From JAKSPM01 sp964450645 (GTDB lineage Bacteria > Bacillota > Clostridia > Oscillospirales > Oscillospiraceae): a DNA stretch of 55,930 nucleotides. The stretch spans positions 1-55,930 of the forward strand of contig CAYVEB010000010.1 of the NCBI GenBank assembly GCA_964450645.1, read 5' to 3'. Shown here piece by piece: positions 1-8,027 of the stretch. The notes below the pieces were generated by a model that saw nothing but the letters and a program-made list of their open reading frames with translations, was not told the origin of the DNA and made no database searches. The translations under genes and the position numbers were made by a program. Numbering within the stretch: the stretch's first letter is position 1; every line of letters begins with the position of its first letter.

Positions 1-13
1 CCATTGCTGAATA

Positions 14-46
14 TTATCAATTCGGCCATTCAGGCCGGATTGATAA
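14..46. terminator. 14-bp stem-loop at the left edge, possible terminator of an upstream gene
   Basis: TTATCAATTCGGCC (14-27) pairs with GGCCGGATTGATAA (33-46) around a 5-base loop, with one G-T wobble. It is followed by AAAATT rather than a clean T run, so it may end a transcript entering from the left or be only a structured spacer. No gene end is visible before it. Confidence 0.4.
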
Positions 47-172
47 AATTGCCAAGCGGTTTATTCAGCAGACATTATTCTACACGATTTTTGCCAAAAT
101 AGATACCATATTTTTCAAAATTGTTACAATATTTTTCGGCGGATCCGCCGTGCGCAAAAATTCGGCGCGCGG

Positions 173-201
173 TTGCAATTTGGATGCGGGCGTGTTAAGA
201 T
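173..201 (+). promoter_or_regulatory. sigma-A-like promoter of the glycosyltransferase gene
   Basis: TTGCAA (173-178), a 17-base spacer and TAAGAT (196-201) lie 35 bases before the likely start codon. A perfect 14-base palindrome, CGGCGGATCCGCCG (138-151), sits just upstream and could bind a regulator. The rest of 47-172 is AT-rich with no gene visible. Confidence 0.5.
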
Positions 202-235
202 AGGAGCGATTAATTAAATGGGGGGGAGGTGTCCC

Positions 236-1714
236 ATGGAGGAGATATTGGCGCTTTTTCGGAGCCTTTTGCGGGCGCTTGCGTCGCTGTATCCGGCGGC
301 GCTGGCGGTCAGCGGCGTTTTGGCGGCGGTCGTGGGGTTCTTTGGTATTCACAATACGGTTTATTGCATCCTGGGTTTTTTTGTCACGCGGCGCTTCCGT
401 CCCGCCCAAAACAAGCACCGCTACGCCATCGTGATTCCGGCGCGCAATGAGGAAAAGGTAATTGGAAACCTGCTCCACAGCATCCAGGCGCAGGATTACC
501 CGCAGGAGCTGCTGACCGTCTTTGTGGTGGCCGACAACTGCACCGACGGCACCGCCCGCGTCGCGCGGCAATGGGGCGCGGTCTGCTATGAACGGTTCAA
601 CGCGCAAGAGCGCACCAAGGGCTTCGCCCTGCAGTTTTTGTTTGATCGGATTGCCAGGGACTTCGGAATCGCCACGTTTGAGGGCTATTTTATCTTCGAC
701 GCGGACAACCTGCTCAAAGCCGACTACATATCCCGTATGAACGACGCCTTTGACGAGGGCGAGAAGATCATTACGTCCTACCGCAACACCAAAAACTGGA
801 ATGAAAGCTGGATTGCCTCGACCTACGCGCTGCATTGGCTGCGGTCGATCCGCTGGAATCACCGGGCCAGGTCGTTTTTGCACCTGGCGACCAACATCCA
901 GGGGACGGGATTTTTGTTCGCCAACGAGATTGTCAAGGACGGCTGGAAGTACACGTCCTTGACGGAAGACCGGGCGCTGACGGCCGACTGCGTGGTGCGG
1001 GGGTACGAGATCACGTATAATGACGCCGCGGAGTTCTACGACGAGCAGCCGGTGAGCCTCAAGGTGGCGCTGCGGCAGCGGCTGCGGTGGTCCAAGGGGC
1101 ATCTGATGGCCTTTGCGGAAAACGGCTGGGGGCTGCTGCGGGGGATTTTCGTCGCGCCGCAGACCTACCGCGCGGGGGACCGGAAGGGACAGCGGTTCTG
1201 GCGGGAGATCCGCCACCGGTTTATGGCCTTTGACACGCTGGCGCAACTGATGCCGAAAAATGTGATCCATCTGGCCAGATGGCTGGTGACGAATCTGCTG
1301 CTGTATCCGCTGGTCTGCTGGCAGACGGGGATCGACCATCTGCAGCTTTTGCCGGACAGCACGGCACTGGGGCGGATTTTCCGGAAATTCGCGGGGGATT
1401 TGACGCTCAGCGCGCCGCCAGGGGTGCGGGCGTATGTGCTGTGCGTGCTGGCGGTACTCTGGCTGCGGCTGTTTTACAGGTTTTGCAGATATCTGATCAA
1501 TATTCCGGTGGCGGCGTATCTATTGATTGTAGAGAGGCGGCGCCTTGTGCCGATTCCCCTTTGGCGCAAGTGCCTGTACTGCTTGACCTGGCCGACGTTT
1601 GACATCATCGGCCGCTATACGCAGTATGTGGCGCTGTTTGTAAAGGTGAGCTGGAAGCCGATCCCGCACGAGAGCAAGGTCACCATCGACGACATCCAAG
1701 TGGGCGTCCGGTAG
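236..1714 (+). CDS. Family 2 membrane glycosyltransferase (processive type)
   Basis: Likely transfers sugars from a nucleotide-sugar donor to build an extracellular or membrane-linked polysaccharide. A first membrane segment (about residues 15-40) is followed by a GT-A catalytic domain. It begins VIPARNEEK, carries an acidic DADN metal/donor site near residue 155, and has a QRLRW motif near residue 280, matching the QxxRW signature of processive GT2 enzymes such as cellulose or hyaluronan synthases. The C-terminal third has further membrane segments. I chose the ATG at 236 because GGGGGAGGT lies just upstream; an in-frame ATG at 218 would place that Shine-Dalgarno inside the gene. It is a single gene with its own promoter. 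The substrate is unknown, and the acceptor could equally be a lipid. Confidence 0.85.
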   Translation: MEEILALFRSLLRALASLYPAALAVSGVLAAVVGFFGIHNTVYCILGFFVTRRFRPAQNKHRYAIVIPARNEEKVIGNLLHSIQAQDYPQELLTVFVVADNCTDGTARVARQWGAVCYERFNAQERTKGFALQFLFDRIARDFGIATFEGYFIFDADNLLKADYISRMNDAFDEGEKIITSYRNTKNWNESWIASTYALHWLRSIRWNHRARSFLHLATNIQGTGFLFANEIVKDGWKYTSLTEDRALTADCVVRGYEITYNDAAEFYDEQPVSLKVALRQRLRWSKGHLMAFAENGWGLLRGIFVAPQTYRAGDRKGQRFWREIRHRFMAFDTLAQLMPKNVIHLARWLVTNLLLYPLVCWQTGIDHLQLLPDSTALGRIFRKFAGDLTLSAPPGVRAYVLCVLAVLWLRLFYRFCRYLINIPVAAYLLIVERRRLVPIPLWRKCLYCLTWPTFDIIGRYTQYVALFVKVSWKPIPHESKVTIDDIQVGVR

Positions 1715-1946
1715 CGGACAAGACCGATTTTTTCGCGTTGAAAGGCGCGAACGCCACAAGGCTTTCCAACCAGATCCCGGCCGAAGGCCGGGACAGCTCA
1801 AACCAAATTCGCTCAAACGAGGGCCGCTCCGCTGGATCGCATCGCGGCGGGAATTCGCGCAAAAATGCCAGTGCGCCGCGCGAAATTTTGTAAATTTCCG
1901 CCGTCGGGGCCGTCGGGAGATAAAACCAAAAAAATTGAAAAAATTT
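1715..1946. other. Intergenic spacer with a GC-rich hairpin
   Basis: No gene is visible. CCCGGCC (1776-1782) and GGCCGGG (1786-1792) form a tight hairpin with a GAA loop. It has no T tract, so it is a weak terminator candidate for the glycosyltransferase gene. The remainder is featureless. Confidence 0.45.
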
Positions 1947-1985
1947 CCGAAACCTCTTGACTTTCAGGAGGTTTCGGATTATTAT
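1947..1985 (+). promoter_or_regulatory. Promoter of the S10 ribosomal operon with a dyad across the -35 region
   Basis: TTGACT (1957-1962), 17 bases, TATTAT (1980-1985) is a good sigma-A promoter about 290 bases before rpsJ. The -35 hexamer sits between the arms of a perfect 10-bp inverted repeat, CCGAAACCTC (1947-1956) and GAGGTTTCGG (1968-1977). Read as RNA this could look like a terminator, but the plus strand lacks a U tract and the arms flank the -35, so an operator is the better reading. Confidence 0.6.
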
Positions 1986-1991
1986 ATATAG

Positions 1992-2276
1992 GCACGCGAG
2001 CGCGAGCGTAACAACTGCGCCGTGTGTGTCAATGCGATGAAGCGGGAGATTGCGCACCAGGTGCGGTAACTTCCGCGGAGTATGTCCGGTCATCGGGCGG
2101 CTGGGAGTCCTGTCGCGCTGCGTATATCGCCGCGTTCAGAATCGGCCGGCAAATTGTCGGCCTGTTTTTGTGCCGCGGAGTGATACGCACGGCAAAGCGG
2201 GCAGATCCTCTCGACCGTACCCAGCTAGACACCTCAATAACTGAGTACGTTAGTTTTTAAGGAGGAAACATTCACT
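1992..2276 (+). promoter_or_regulatory. Long 5' leader of the S10 operon
   Basis: About 285 untranslated bases separate the promoter from rpsJ. They contain several complementary stretches, for example GGCCG (2143-2147) with CGGCC (2158-2162), and end with TAAGGAGG before the rpsJ start. Leaders of S10 operons in other bacteria are used for autogenous control by L4. That role here is inference, and I do not recognise a catalogued leader motif. Confidence 0.4.
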
Positions 2277-2588
2277 ATGGCAACTCAGCAAATTCTTCGC
2301 GTCCGTCTGAAGGCGTATGACCATCAGCTCATCGACGCCAGTGCGGAAAAAATTGTAGAAACCGCAAAGCGCAACGGCGCTGCTGTTTCCGGCCCCATCC
2401 CCCTGCCCACCAAGAAAGAGGTGGTCACCATTCTGCGCGCGGTTCACAAGTACAAGGACTCCCGCGAGCAATTTGAGCGCAGGACCCATAAAAGATTGAT
2501 CGACATCCTCAACCCCAACCCGAAGTGCATGGAGGCCCTGATGGCCCTGGATCTTCCCGCTGGTGTCGAGATCGAGATAAAGCTGTAA
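2277..2588 (+). CDS. rpsJ: 30S ribosomal protein S10 (also NusE)
   Basis: Component of the 30S head and, with NusB, of transcription antitermination complexes. The 103 residues match the usual length, and the family signature is plain: LPTKKEVVTILRAVHKY followed by FERRTHKRLIDI. AAGGAGG sits 9 bases before the ATG. It is the first gene of a long co-directional ribosomal run and follows the only strong promoter visible upstream. About 140 bases separate it from rplC, the widest gap in the first half of the operon. Confidence 0.98.
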   Translation: MATQQILRVRLKAYDHQLIDASAEKIVETAKRNGAAVSGPIPLPTKKEVVTILRAVHKYKDSREQFERRTHKRLIDILNPNPKCMEALMALDLPAGVEIEIKL

Positions 2589-2633
2589 TTCACGGAAATA
2601 ACCCTAATCTGTGAAAGACAGATGCCCGCAATT

Positions 2634-2654
2634 GTCCGCGCGTTTCGCGCGGAC
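2634..2654 (+). promoter_or_regulatory. Perfect hairpin between rpsJ and rplC
   Basis: GTCCGCGCG (2634-2642) and CGCGCGGAC (2646-2654) form a 9-bp stem with a TTT loop. A second small stem, CTGT/ACAG near 2609-2621, precedes it. There is no U tract, so an intra-operon regulatory or processing structure is more likely than a terminator. Confidence 0.4.
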
Positions 2655-2730
2655 CCGGGTCAAGTTGGCAAACCAATGGCAGCCAATGGCCAAGTTTTCC
2701 AACCAATAACCTATAAAAGGAGAAAACAAT

Positions 2731-3456
2731 ATGCAAAAAGCAATCATCGGCAAAAAAGTGGGCATGACCCAGATCTTCGATGAAAGCGGTCACGTGATTC
2801 CGGTAACTGTCATTGAGGCAGGCCCATGCGTCGTGACCCAGAAGAAGACCGAGGAGACGGACGGTTACACGGCGGTGCAGCTGGGCTTCGGCGATGTGAA
2901 AGAAGCGAAGCTGTCCAAGCCGGAGATCGGCCATCTCAAAAAGGCTGGCGTATCCGCCAAGAAATATTTGAAAGAATTTAAGCTGGATAAGGCCGCGGAG
3001 ATGAACGTGGGCGACGAGATCAAAGCGGACACCTTTGCCGCTGGCGACCACGTGGATGTAACCGGTATCAGCAAGGGCCACGGCTTCACCGGTGTTGTCA
3101 AGCGCTGGAACGCGCATCGCACCCCCATGACCCACGGCGGCGGCCCTGTTCACCGTCATGCTGGTTCCATGAACGCGTGCAGCGATCCGTCCCGAATTTT
3201 CAAGGGCAAGATCGGCGCGGGCCATTGGGGCGTGGAACAGGTTACGGTCCAGAATTTGGACGTTGTTCAGGTCGATCCGGAGCTGAACATGATCGCCGTG
3301 CGCGGCGCCATCCCCGGCCCTAAGGGCGGCGTGGTCTATTTGAAGTCCACGGTCAAGACGGTCCATGTGCCGAAGGGTACCGCCGGTATCAGCACCAACC
3401 CGCAGAAGGCTTCCGCCCGTGTCAACCCGCAGAAGGCCTCGGCAAGAAACCGCTAA
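2731..3456 (+). CDS. rplC: 50S ribosomal protein L3
   Basis: Early-assembly 23S rRNA-binding protein at the peptidyl-transferase side of the large subunit. The N-terminus KKVGMTQIF and the internal loop with GHGFTGVVKRW and MTHGGGPVHRHAGSM (the extended rRNA-contacting arm) are typical. At 241 residues it is about 30 longer than most bacterial L3. The extra C-terminus carries an exact peptide duplication NPQKASAR (bases 3397-3420 and 3424-3447), a recent-looking 27-base tandem repeat. AAAGGAG precedes the ATG, and rplD follows after 17 bases. Confidence 0.97.
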   Translation: MQKAIIGKKVGMTQIFDESGHVIPVTVIEAGPCVVTQKKTEETDGYTAVQLGFGDVKEAKLSKPEIGHLKKAGVSAKKYLKEFKLDKAAEMNVGDEIKADTFAAGDHVDVTGISKGHGFTGVVKRWNAHRTPMTHGGGPVHRHAGSMNACSDPSRIFKGKIGAGHWGVEQVTVQNLDVVQVDPELNMIAVRGAIPGPKGGVVYLKSTVKTVHVPKGTAGISTNPQKASARVNPQKASARNR

Positions 3457-3473
3457 GGAAAGGAGCTTGACAA

Positions 3474-4094
3474 ATGAAAACGAACGTATTTGACATGACT
3501 GGCAAGCAGGTCGGCGAAGTCGAACTTTCCGAAGCGATTTTTGGCATTACGCCCAACGAATCCGTAGTCCACGATGTGGTCAAGAACCATCTGGCCAATT
3601 GCCGCCAGGGCACGCAGTCCGCGCTGACCCGCGCCGAGGTTTCCGGTGGCGGCAAGAAGCCCTGGAGACAGAAAGGCTCCGGCCGCGCCCGCCAGGGCAG
3701 CACCCGTGCGCCCCAGTGGACCCACGGCGGCGTTGTCTTTGCCCCGAAGCCCAGAAGCTATTCCTATACACTCAACAAGAAGGTACGCCGCCTGGCTATG
3801 AAGTCCGTGCTCAGTGCCAAGGCCGCTGCCGAAAACATTGTCGTCATCGATGAGATTAAGATGGACACCATCAAGACCAAGACATTCAAAGCCTTCCTGG
3901 AAGCTGTGAACGTGGATTCCAAGGCGCTGGTGGTCACGGCTTGTGCGGATGAAAAGGTGGTCAGATCCGCCCGGAACCTTCCTGGTGTGAACGTTGCCTT
4001 TGCCAACATCATCAATGTCTACGACATTCTCAACGCCAACAAGCTGGTCGTGGATAAGGCCGCGCTGGCAAAAATTGAGGAGGTGTTTGCGTAA
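3474..4094 (+). CDS. rplD: 50S ribosomal protein L4
   Basis: Lines the nascent-peptide exit tunnel. In enterobacteria it also represses its own operon. The 206 residues are normal. The tunnel loop is recognisable from KKPWRQKGSGRARQGS and APQWTHGGVVFAPKPRSY, and the C-terminus has the family pattern PGVNVAFANIINVYDILN. Its stop codon overlaps the start of rplW by one base (TAATG), indicating translational coupling. Confidence 0.97.
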   Translation: MKTNVFDMTGKQVGEVELSEAIFGITPNESVVHDVVKNHLANCRQGTQSALTRAEVSGGGKKPWRQKGSGRARQGSTRAPQWTHGGVVFAPKPRSYSYTLNKKVRRLAMKSVLSAKAAAENIVVIDEIKMDTIKTKTFKAFLEAVNVDSKALVVTACADEKVVRSARNLPGVNVAFANIINVYDILNANKLVVDKAALAKIEEVFA

Positions 4095-4390
4095 TGACGA
4101 ACGCTTATGACATCATCATCCGGCCGGTCATCACCGAACAGTCCATGGAATCCGCCGACGACAAGCGGTATGTGTTCATGGTCGCCGTGAATGCCAATAA
4201 AATCGAGATTAAAAAAGCGGTGGAAGAGATTTTCGGCGTGAAGGTCGAAAAGGTCAACACCTTGCGTATGCGCGGCAAAGAAAAGCGCCAGGGCGCATAT
4301 CCCGCGGGCCGCCGCGCCGCATATAAAAAGGCCATGATCAAGCTGACGGCCGACTCCAAGACCATCGAGTTCTTCGAAGGTATGGCGTAA
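4094..4390 (+). CDS. rplW: 50S ribosomal protein L23
   Basis: Binds 23S rRNA near the tunnel exit and forms part of the docking site for trigger factor and SRP. The 98 residues are typical. Family motifs are IIIRPVITEQSM at the start and YVFMVAVNANKIEIKKAVEEIFGVKV in the core. It is coupled to rplD through a one-base overlap and is followed by rplB after 20 bases with a GGAAGGAGG ribosome-binding site. Confidence 0.96.
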   Translation: MTNAYDIIIRPVITEQSMESADDKRYVFMVAVNANKIEIKKAVEEIFGVKVEKVNTLRMRGKEKRQGAYPAGRRAAYKKAMIKLTADSKTIEFFEGMA

Positions 4391-4410
4391 TCTGGGAAGG
4401 AGGAACGAAC

Positions 4411-5253
4411 ATGGCAATTAAATCGTTTAAGCCCTACACTCCGGCAAGACGAAACATGACAGTTTCCGCCTTCGACGGCGTGGATAAAAAAGCAAAGCCG
4501 GAACGCACTCTGGTGCAAACCCTGAAGAAACACGCCGGCCGCAACAGCTACGGCAGAATCACCGTCCGCCACAAGGGTGGCGGCAACCGCCGCAAGTACC
4601 GTGTTATCGACTTCAAGCGTGATAAGCTGGGGATTCCGGCCGTTGTTCAGCGCTTGGAGTATGATCCCAACCGTAGCGCGTTCATCGCCTTGGTCAAATA
4701 TGAGGACGGCGAGCTGCGATATATCCTGGCGCCCGTTGGCCTAAAGGCCGGCGACACCGTGGTGTCCTCGCCCAATGCCGACATCAAGCCCGGCAACGCG
4801 CTCCCGATTGAAAAGATCCCAGTTGGCACCGTGATCCACAACATCGAGCTCCAGCCCGGCCACGGCGCGCAGCTTGCCCGTTCCGCCGGCGCTGCCGCGC
4901 AGCTCATGGCGAAGGAGCCGGAAAAGAATCTGGCGCAGGTCCGTATGCCATCGGGCGAAGTTCGCTACGTGCGGATGAACTGCCTGGCCACCATCGGACA
5001 GGTTGGCAATCTGGACCATGAAAACATCCACATCGGCAAAGCCGGTCGCAAGCGCCACATGGGCATTCGTCCCACGGTCCGCGGTTCCGTGATGAACCCC
5101 AACGACCACCCGCACGGCGGCGGCGAGGGCCGCGCTCCCGTTGGCCGGCCCGGCCCGGTTACACCTTGGGGCAAGCCCGCGCTTGGCCTGAAGACGCGCA
5201 AGAAGAAGAACCCGACCAACAAGTTCATCATCCGGCGCAGAGACAGCAAGTAA
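4411..5253 (+). CDS. rplB: 50S ribosomal protein L2
   Basis: Universal core protein needed for subunit association and peptidyl-transferase assembly. At 280 residues it is about the usual length. It has the N-terminal KPYTPARRNMTV, the GRNSYGRITVRHKGGG segment and the C-terminal stretch GSVMNPNDHPHGGGEGRAP containing the conserved His implicated in activity. The Lys/Arg-rich tail is as expected. It lies in standard order before rpsS. Confidence 0.98.
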   Translation: MAIKSFKPYTPARRNMTVSAFDGVDKKAKPERTLVQTLKKHAGRNSYGRITVRHKGGGNRRKYRVIDFKRDKLGIPAVVQRLEYDPNRSAFIALVKYEDGELRYILAPVGLKAGDTVVSSPNADIKPGNALPIEKIPVGTVIHNIELQPGHGAQLARSAGAAAQLMAKEPEKNLAQVRMPSGEVRYVRMNCLATIGQVGNLDHENIHIGKAGRKRHMGIRPTVRGSVMNPNDHPHGGGEGRAPVGRPGPVTPWGKPALGLKTRKKKNPTNKFIIRRRDSK

Positions 5254-5267
5254 GGAGGACATGAAAT

Positions 5268-5546
5268 ATGAGCAGAAGCATTAAAAAAGGCCCGTTTGTT
5301 GCTCCTGAGCTGTATAAGCGCGTGGAGGAACTGAATAAGACTGGCGAAAAGAAGGTTTTGAAGACCTGGTCCAGATCTTCTACCATTTTCCCCTCCTTTG
5401 TAGGACACACCATCGCCGTCCATGACGGCCGGAAGCATGTGCCTGTGTATATCACGGAAGACATGGTCGGGCACAAGCTGGGCGAGTTCGTTCCCACCAG
5501 AACGTTCCGCGGCCACTCCGGCTCCAAGACTTCTAACGCTAAGTAA
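5268..5546 (+). CDS. rpsS: 30S ribosomal protein S19
   Basis: Head protein that contacts S13 and 16S rRNA at the intersubunit bridge. It has 92 residues. Diagnostic segments are MSRSIKKGPFV, SRSSTIFPSFVGHTIAVHDGRKHVPVYI and GHKLGEFVPTRTFRGH (read in separate blocks). GGAGGACATGAAAT precedes the ATG, and rplV begins 13 bases downstream. Confidence 0.97.
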   Translation: MSRSIKKGPFVAPELYKRVEELNKTGEKKVLKTWSRSSTIFPSFVGHTIAVHDGRKHVPVYITEDMVGHKLGEFVPTRTFRGHSGSKTSNAK

Positions 5547-5559
5547 GGGGGAAGTAAGA

Positions 5560-5895
5560 ATGGAAGCAAGAGCATATGTAAAACACGTGCGCATGACGCC
5601 CCGTAAGGTGAAGATCGTGTGCGACATGATCCGCGGCAAGGACGCGGCAACGGCCGAGGCGCTGCTGATGCAGACGCCCAAGGCCGCGACGGAACCCATT
5701 CTGAAGCTCCTGAGAAGTGCGATGGCAAATGCGGAAAACAACCACGGTTTGAACCGTGAGAAACTGTATGTATCCACCGCGTTGGTTGGCCCCGGCGCCA
5801 CGCTCAAGCGCGGCATGCCCCGCGCCCGCGGCGGTTTCAACCGCATTTTGAAGAGAACCACTCACATCACCATCGGTGTGAGCGAGAAGGAATAA
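5560..5895 (+). CDS. rplV: 50S ribosomal protein L22
   Basis: Contacts all domains of 23S rRNA, and its beta-hairpin lines the exit tunnel. I start at the ATG at 5560, behind AAGGGGGAAGTAAG, giving 111 residues beginning MEARAYVKHVRMTPRK, which is normal. A longer in-frame reading to 5422 would run through rpsS and is not real. The C-terminal hairpin region GPGATLKRGMPRARGG is conserved, including the stretch linked to macrolide resistance in other species. Confidence 0.97.
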   Translation: MEARAYVKHVRMTPRKVKIVCDMIRGKDAATAEALLMQTPKAATEPILKLLRSAMANAENNHGLNREKLYVSTALVGPGATLKRGMPRARGGFNRILKRTTHITIGVSEKE

Positions 5896-5909
5896 GGCAG
5901 GAGGTTACT

Positions 5910-6731
5910 ATGGGACAAAAGGTTAATCCCCATGGACTGCGCGTTGGCGTAATCAAAGATTGGGACTCTCGTTGGTATGCCCGGGAGGAGAAAGTCGGCG
6001 ACCTGGTGGTCGAGGACTACAACATCCGGAAGTTTATCAAGAACAAACTGTACTCCGCCGGTATTGCCAAAATTGAAATTGAACGCAACAATACGCGTGT
6101 GAAGATCAACATCCATTGTTCCCGCCCGGGCGTTGTCATCGGCAAGGGCGGCCAGGATATTGAGATCCTGCGTAAAGAGGTTGAAAAGCTCATCGGGAAG
6201 ACGGTTGCCATCAACATTGTGGAGATCCGCAGCCCCGATTTGAGCGCGCAGCTGGTGGCGGAGAACATTGCCGCCCAGCTGGAGAAGAGAATTTCCTTCC
6301 GCCGCGCCATGAAGCAGGCGATGCAGCGGGCCACCCGTCTGGGCGCCAAGGGCATCAAGTGCGCCTGCGGCGGCCGCTTGGGCGGCGCGGAAATTGCTCG
6401 TTCTGAATCCTATCACGAAGGCACCATCCCCCTGCAGACCCTCCGCGCTGACATCGACTATGGCTTTGCCGAGGCGAACACCACCTACGGCAAGATCGGC
6501 TGCAAGGTCTGGATCTACAAGGGAGAAGTACTCAATACCACCCTGCGCAGCGCCAATCCGGAACCTGCCAAGCGTGAGCGCCGCGAGCGCCGCGACCGCC
6601 GCGACCGCCGTGGCAATGGCGGCCGGAACTACAACGGCGAGCGCAGCTCCGAGCGCGGTGAGCGCAGCTCTGAGCGCGGCGAACGTACGGATCGCCGTCC
6701 GCGAGAGCGCAAGGAAGGAGGCAACCGCTGA
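5910..6731 (+). CDS. rpsC: 30S ribosomal protein S3 with a long Arg/Glu-rich C-terminal tail
   Basis: Part of the mRNA entry channel. The KH domain shows VVIGKGGQDIEILRKEVEKL and the C-terminal domain shows RISFRRAMKQAMQRATRLG (separate blocks). At 273 residues it exceeds the usual 210-230. The last 55 or so residues are a low-complexity charged tail including the tandem repeat RGERSSE/RGERSSE/RGERTD, with DNA triplets repeating near 6640-6690. Such tails vary among Clostridia and are probably disordered. The stop overlaps the rplP start (TGATG). Confidence 0.97.
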   Translation: MGQKVNPHGLRVGVIKDWDSRWYAREEKVGDLVVEDYNIRKFIKNKLYSAGIAKIEIERNNTRVKINIHCSRPGVVIGKGGQDIEILRKEVEKLIGKTVAINIVEIRSPDLSAQLVAENIAAQLEKRISFRRAMKQAMQRATRLGAKGIKCACGGRLGGAEIARSESYHEGTIPLQTLRADIDYGFAEANTTYGKIGCKVWIYKGEVLNTTLRSANPEPAKRERRERRDRRDRRGNGGRNYNGERSSERGERSSERGERTDRRPRERKEGGNR

Positions 6732-7159
6732 TGTTAATGCCCAAAAGAGCAAAGTTCCGCAAGGTGCAGCGCGGCCGTATGACCGGCGCGGCCCAGCGCG
6801 GCAATAAAGTTTCCTACGGCGAATGGGGTATTCAGGCCCTGGAGCCAGGCTGGATCACTGGCAATCAGATTGAGGCCGCCCGTATCGCCATGACCCGTTA
6901 CACCACGCGCGGCGGTAAGGTTTGGATTAAAATTTTCCCGGATAAGCCGGTTACTTCAAAGGCGTTGGGTGTTCGTATGGGTTCCGGTAAAGGTCCGGCG
7001 GATCACTGGGTTGCCGTGGTGAAGGCGCAGAAGGTTATGTTTGAAATTGGCGGCGTGGACGAGGACGTTGCCCGCGAGGCGTTGCGTCTTGCCCAGCACA
7101 AGCTGCCCATCAAGACCAAGGTTATCCAGAGAGAAAAAGAGAATGGTGGTGAAGCATGA
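6731..7159 (+). CDS. rplP: 50S ribosomal protein L16
   Basis: Sits near the A and P sites and helps position tRNA. The 142 residues are typical and begin MLMPKRAKFRKVQRGRM. Conserved blocks are YGEWGIQALEPGWITGNQIE, RGGKVWIKIFPDKPVTSK and GVRMGSGKG. It overlaps rpsC by one base and rpmC by four (ATGATG region), so the three are probably translationally coupled. Confidence 0.97.
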   Translation: MLMPKRAKFRKVQRGRMTGAAQRGNKVSYGEWGIQALEPGWITGNQIEAARIAMTRYTTRGGKVWIKIFPDKPVTSKALGVRMGSGKGPADHWVAVVKAQKVMFEIGGVDEDVAREALRLAQHKLPIKTKVIQREKENGGEA

Positions 7160-7353
7160 TGAAGGCGAAGGAATTAAGAAACATGACAGCCGCGGAATTG
7201 GAAGCGAAGCTGGCTGACCTGAAAAAGGATCTGTTCTTCCTGCGCATGCAGCACGCGACCAACCAGCTGGATAATCCGATGAGGATTTCCCTGGTCAAGA
7301 AGGACATTGCCCGGATTAAAACCGTCATTCGTGAGAAACAGACCGCAATCTGA
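7156..7353 (+). CDS. rpmC: 50S ribosomal protein L29
   Basis: Small two-helix protein at the tunnel exit. It has 65 residues, beginning MMKAKELRNMTAAELEAK with the family segment DLFFLRMQHATNQLDNP. Two adjacent ATG codons (7156, 7159) both fit, and I keep the first, which overlaps rplP. rpsQ follows after 14 bases with GAGGAGG. Confidence 0.95.
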   Translation: MMKAKELRNMTAAELEAKLADLKKDLFFLRMQHATNQLDNPMRISLVKKDIARIKTVIREKQTAI

Positions 7354-7367
7354 GGAGGAAATGGAAT

Positions 7368-7631
7368 ATGAGTGAAACTACCAGAGCTTTCCGCAAAACC
7401 AGAGTTGGTCAGGTTGTCTCCGATAAGATGGACAAGACCATCGTGGTCGCGGTGGAAGACAGAGTGGAGCATCCGCTCTACCATAAAATCATGAAGCGCA
7501 CCTATAAGCTGAAGGCCCACGACGAAACCAATCAGTGCGGCGTCGGCGATACCGTCCGCGTCATGGAGTGCCGTCCTTTGTCGAAGGACAAGAGATGGAG
7601 ACTCGTGGAAATCATCGAAAAGGCTAAGTAA
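7368..7631 (+). CDS. rpsQ: 30S ribosomal protein S17
   Basis: Primary 16S rRNA-binding OB-fold protein. It has 87 residues. Family motifs are GQVVSDKMDKTIVVAVE, HPLYHKIMKRTYKLKAHDE and GDTVRVMECRPLSKDKRW. The gene sits between rpmC and rplN in the canonical order with a GGAGGAAATGG ribosome-binding site. Confidence 0.97.
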   Translation: MSETTRAFRKTRVGQVVSDKMDKTIVVAVEDRVEHPLYHKIMKRTYKLKAHDETNQCGVGDTVRVMECRPLSKDKRWRLVEIIEKAK

Positions 7632-7643
7632 GGAGGCAACATC

Positions 7644-8012
7644 ATGATTCAAAGTGAAAGTTATCTGAAGGTTGCCGACAATACCGGCGCGAAAGAAATT
7701 AAATGTATCCGCGTCCTGGGCGGTTCCAAGCGCAAGTACGCCAATATTGGCGACGTGATTGTGGCGTCCGTTCGCAAGGCGGCGCCCAACGGCACCGTCA
7801 AGAAGGGAGAGGTCGTCAAAGCGGTGATCGTCCGAACCGCAAGAGGTGTCCGCCGTGCGGACGGTACCTATGTCCGCTTTGATGAAAACGCTGCCGTACT
7901 CATTAAGGAAGACAAGACGCCGCGCGGCACGCGTATCTTTGGGCCGGTGGCAAGAGAGCTGCGTGAGAAAGAATTCATGAAGATCTGCTCTCTGGCACCC
8001 GAAACCGTTTAA
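7644..8012 (+). CDS. rplN: 50S ribosomal protein L14
   Basis: Forms an intersubunit bridge and the binding face for RsfS and other factors. The 122 residues match the universal length. MIQSESYLKVADNTGAKEI, the basic KRKYANIGDVI and the C-terminal TRIFGPVARELREKEFMKI are the family signatures. TAAGGAGGCAACATC lies before the ATG. Confidence 0.98.
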   Translation: MIQSESYLKVADNTGAKEIKCIRVLGGSKRKYANIGDVIVASVRKAAPNGTVKKGEVVKAVIVRTARGVRRADGTYVRFDENAAVLIKEDKTPRGTRIFGPVARELREKEFMKICSLAPETV

Positions 8013-8027
8013 TGGGGGGACCAAAGG

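Noticed and set aside
1947..1977. Dyad considered as a terminator of the glycosyltransferase gene
   Set aside because: On the plus strand it is followed by ATTATTATA rather than a U tract, and a good -35 box lies between the arms, so a promoter-operator reading is preferred.
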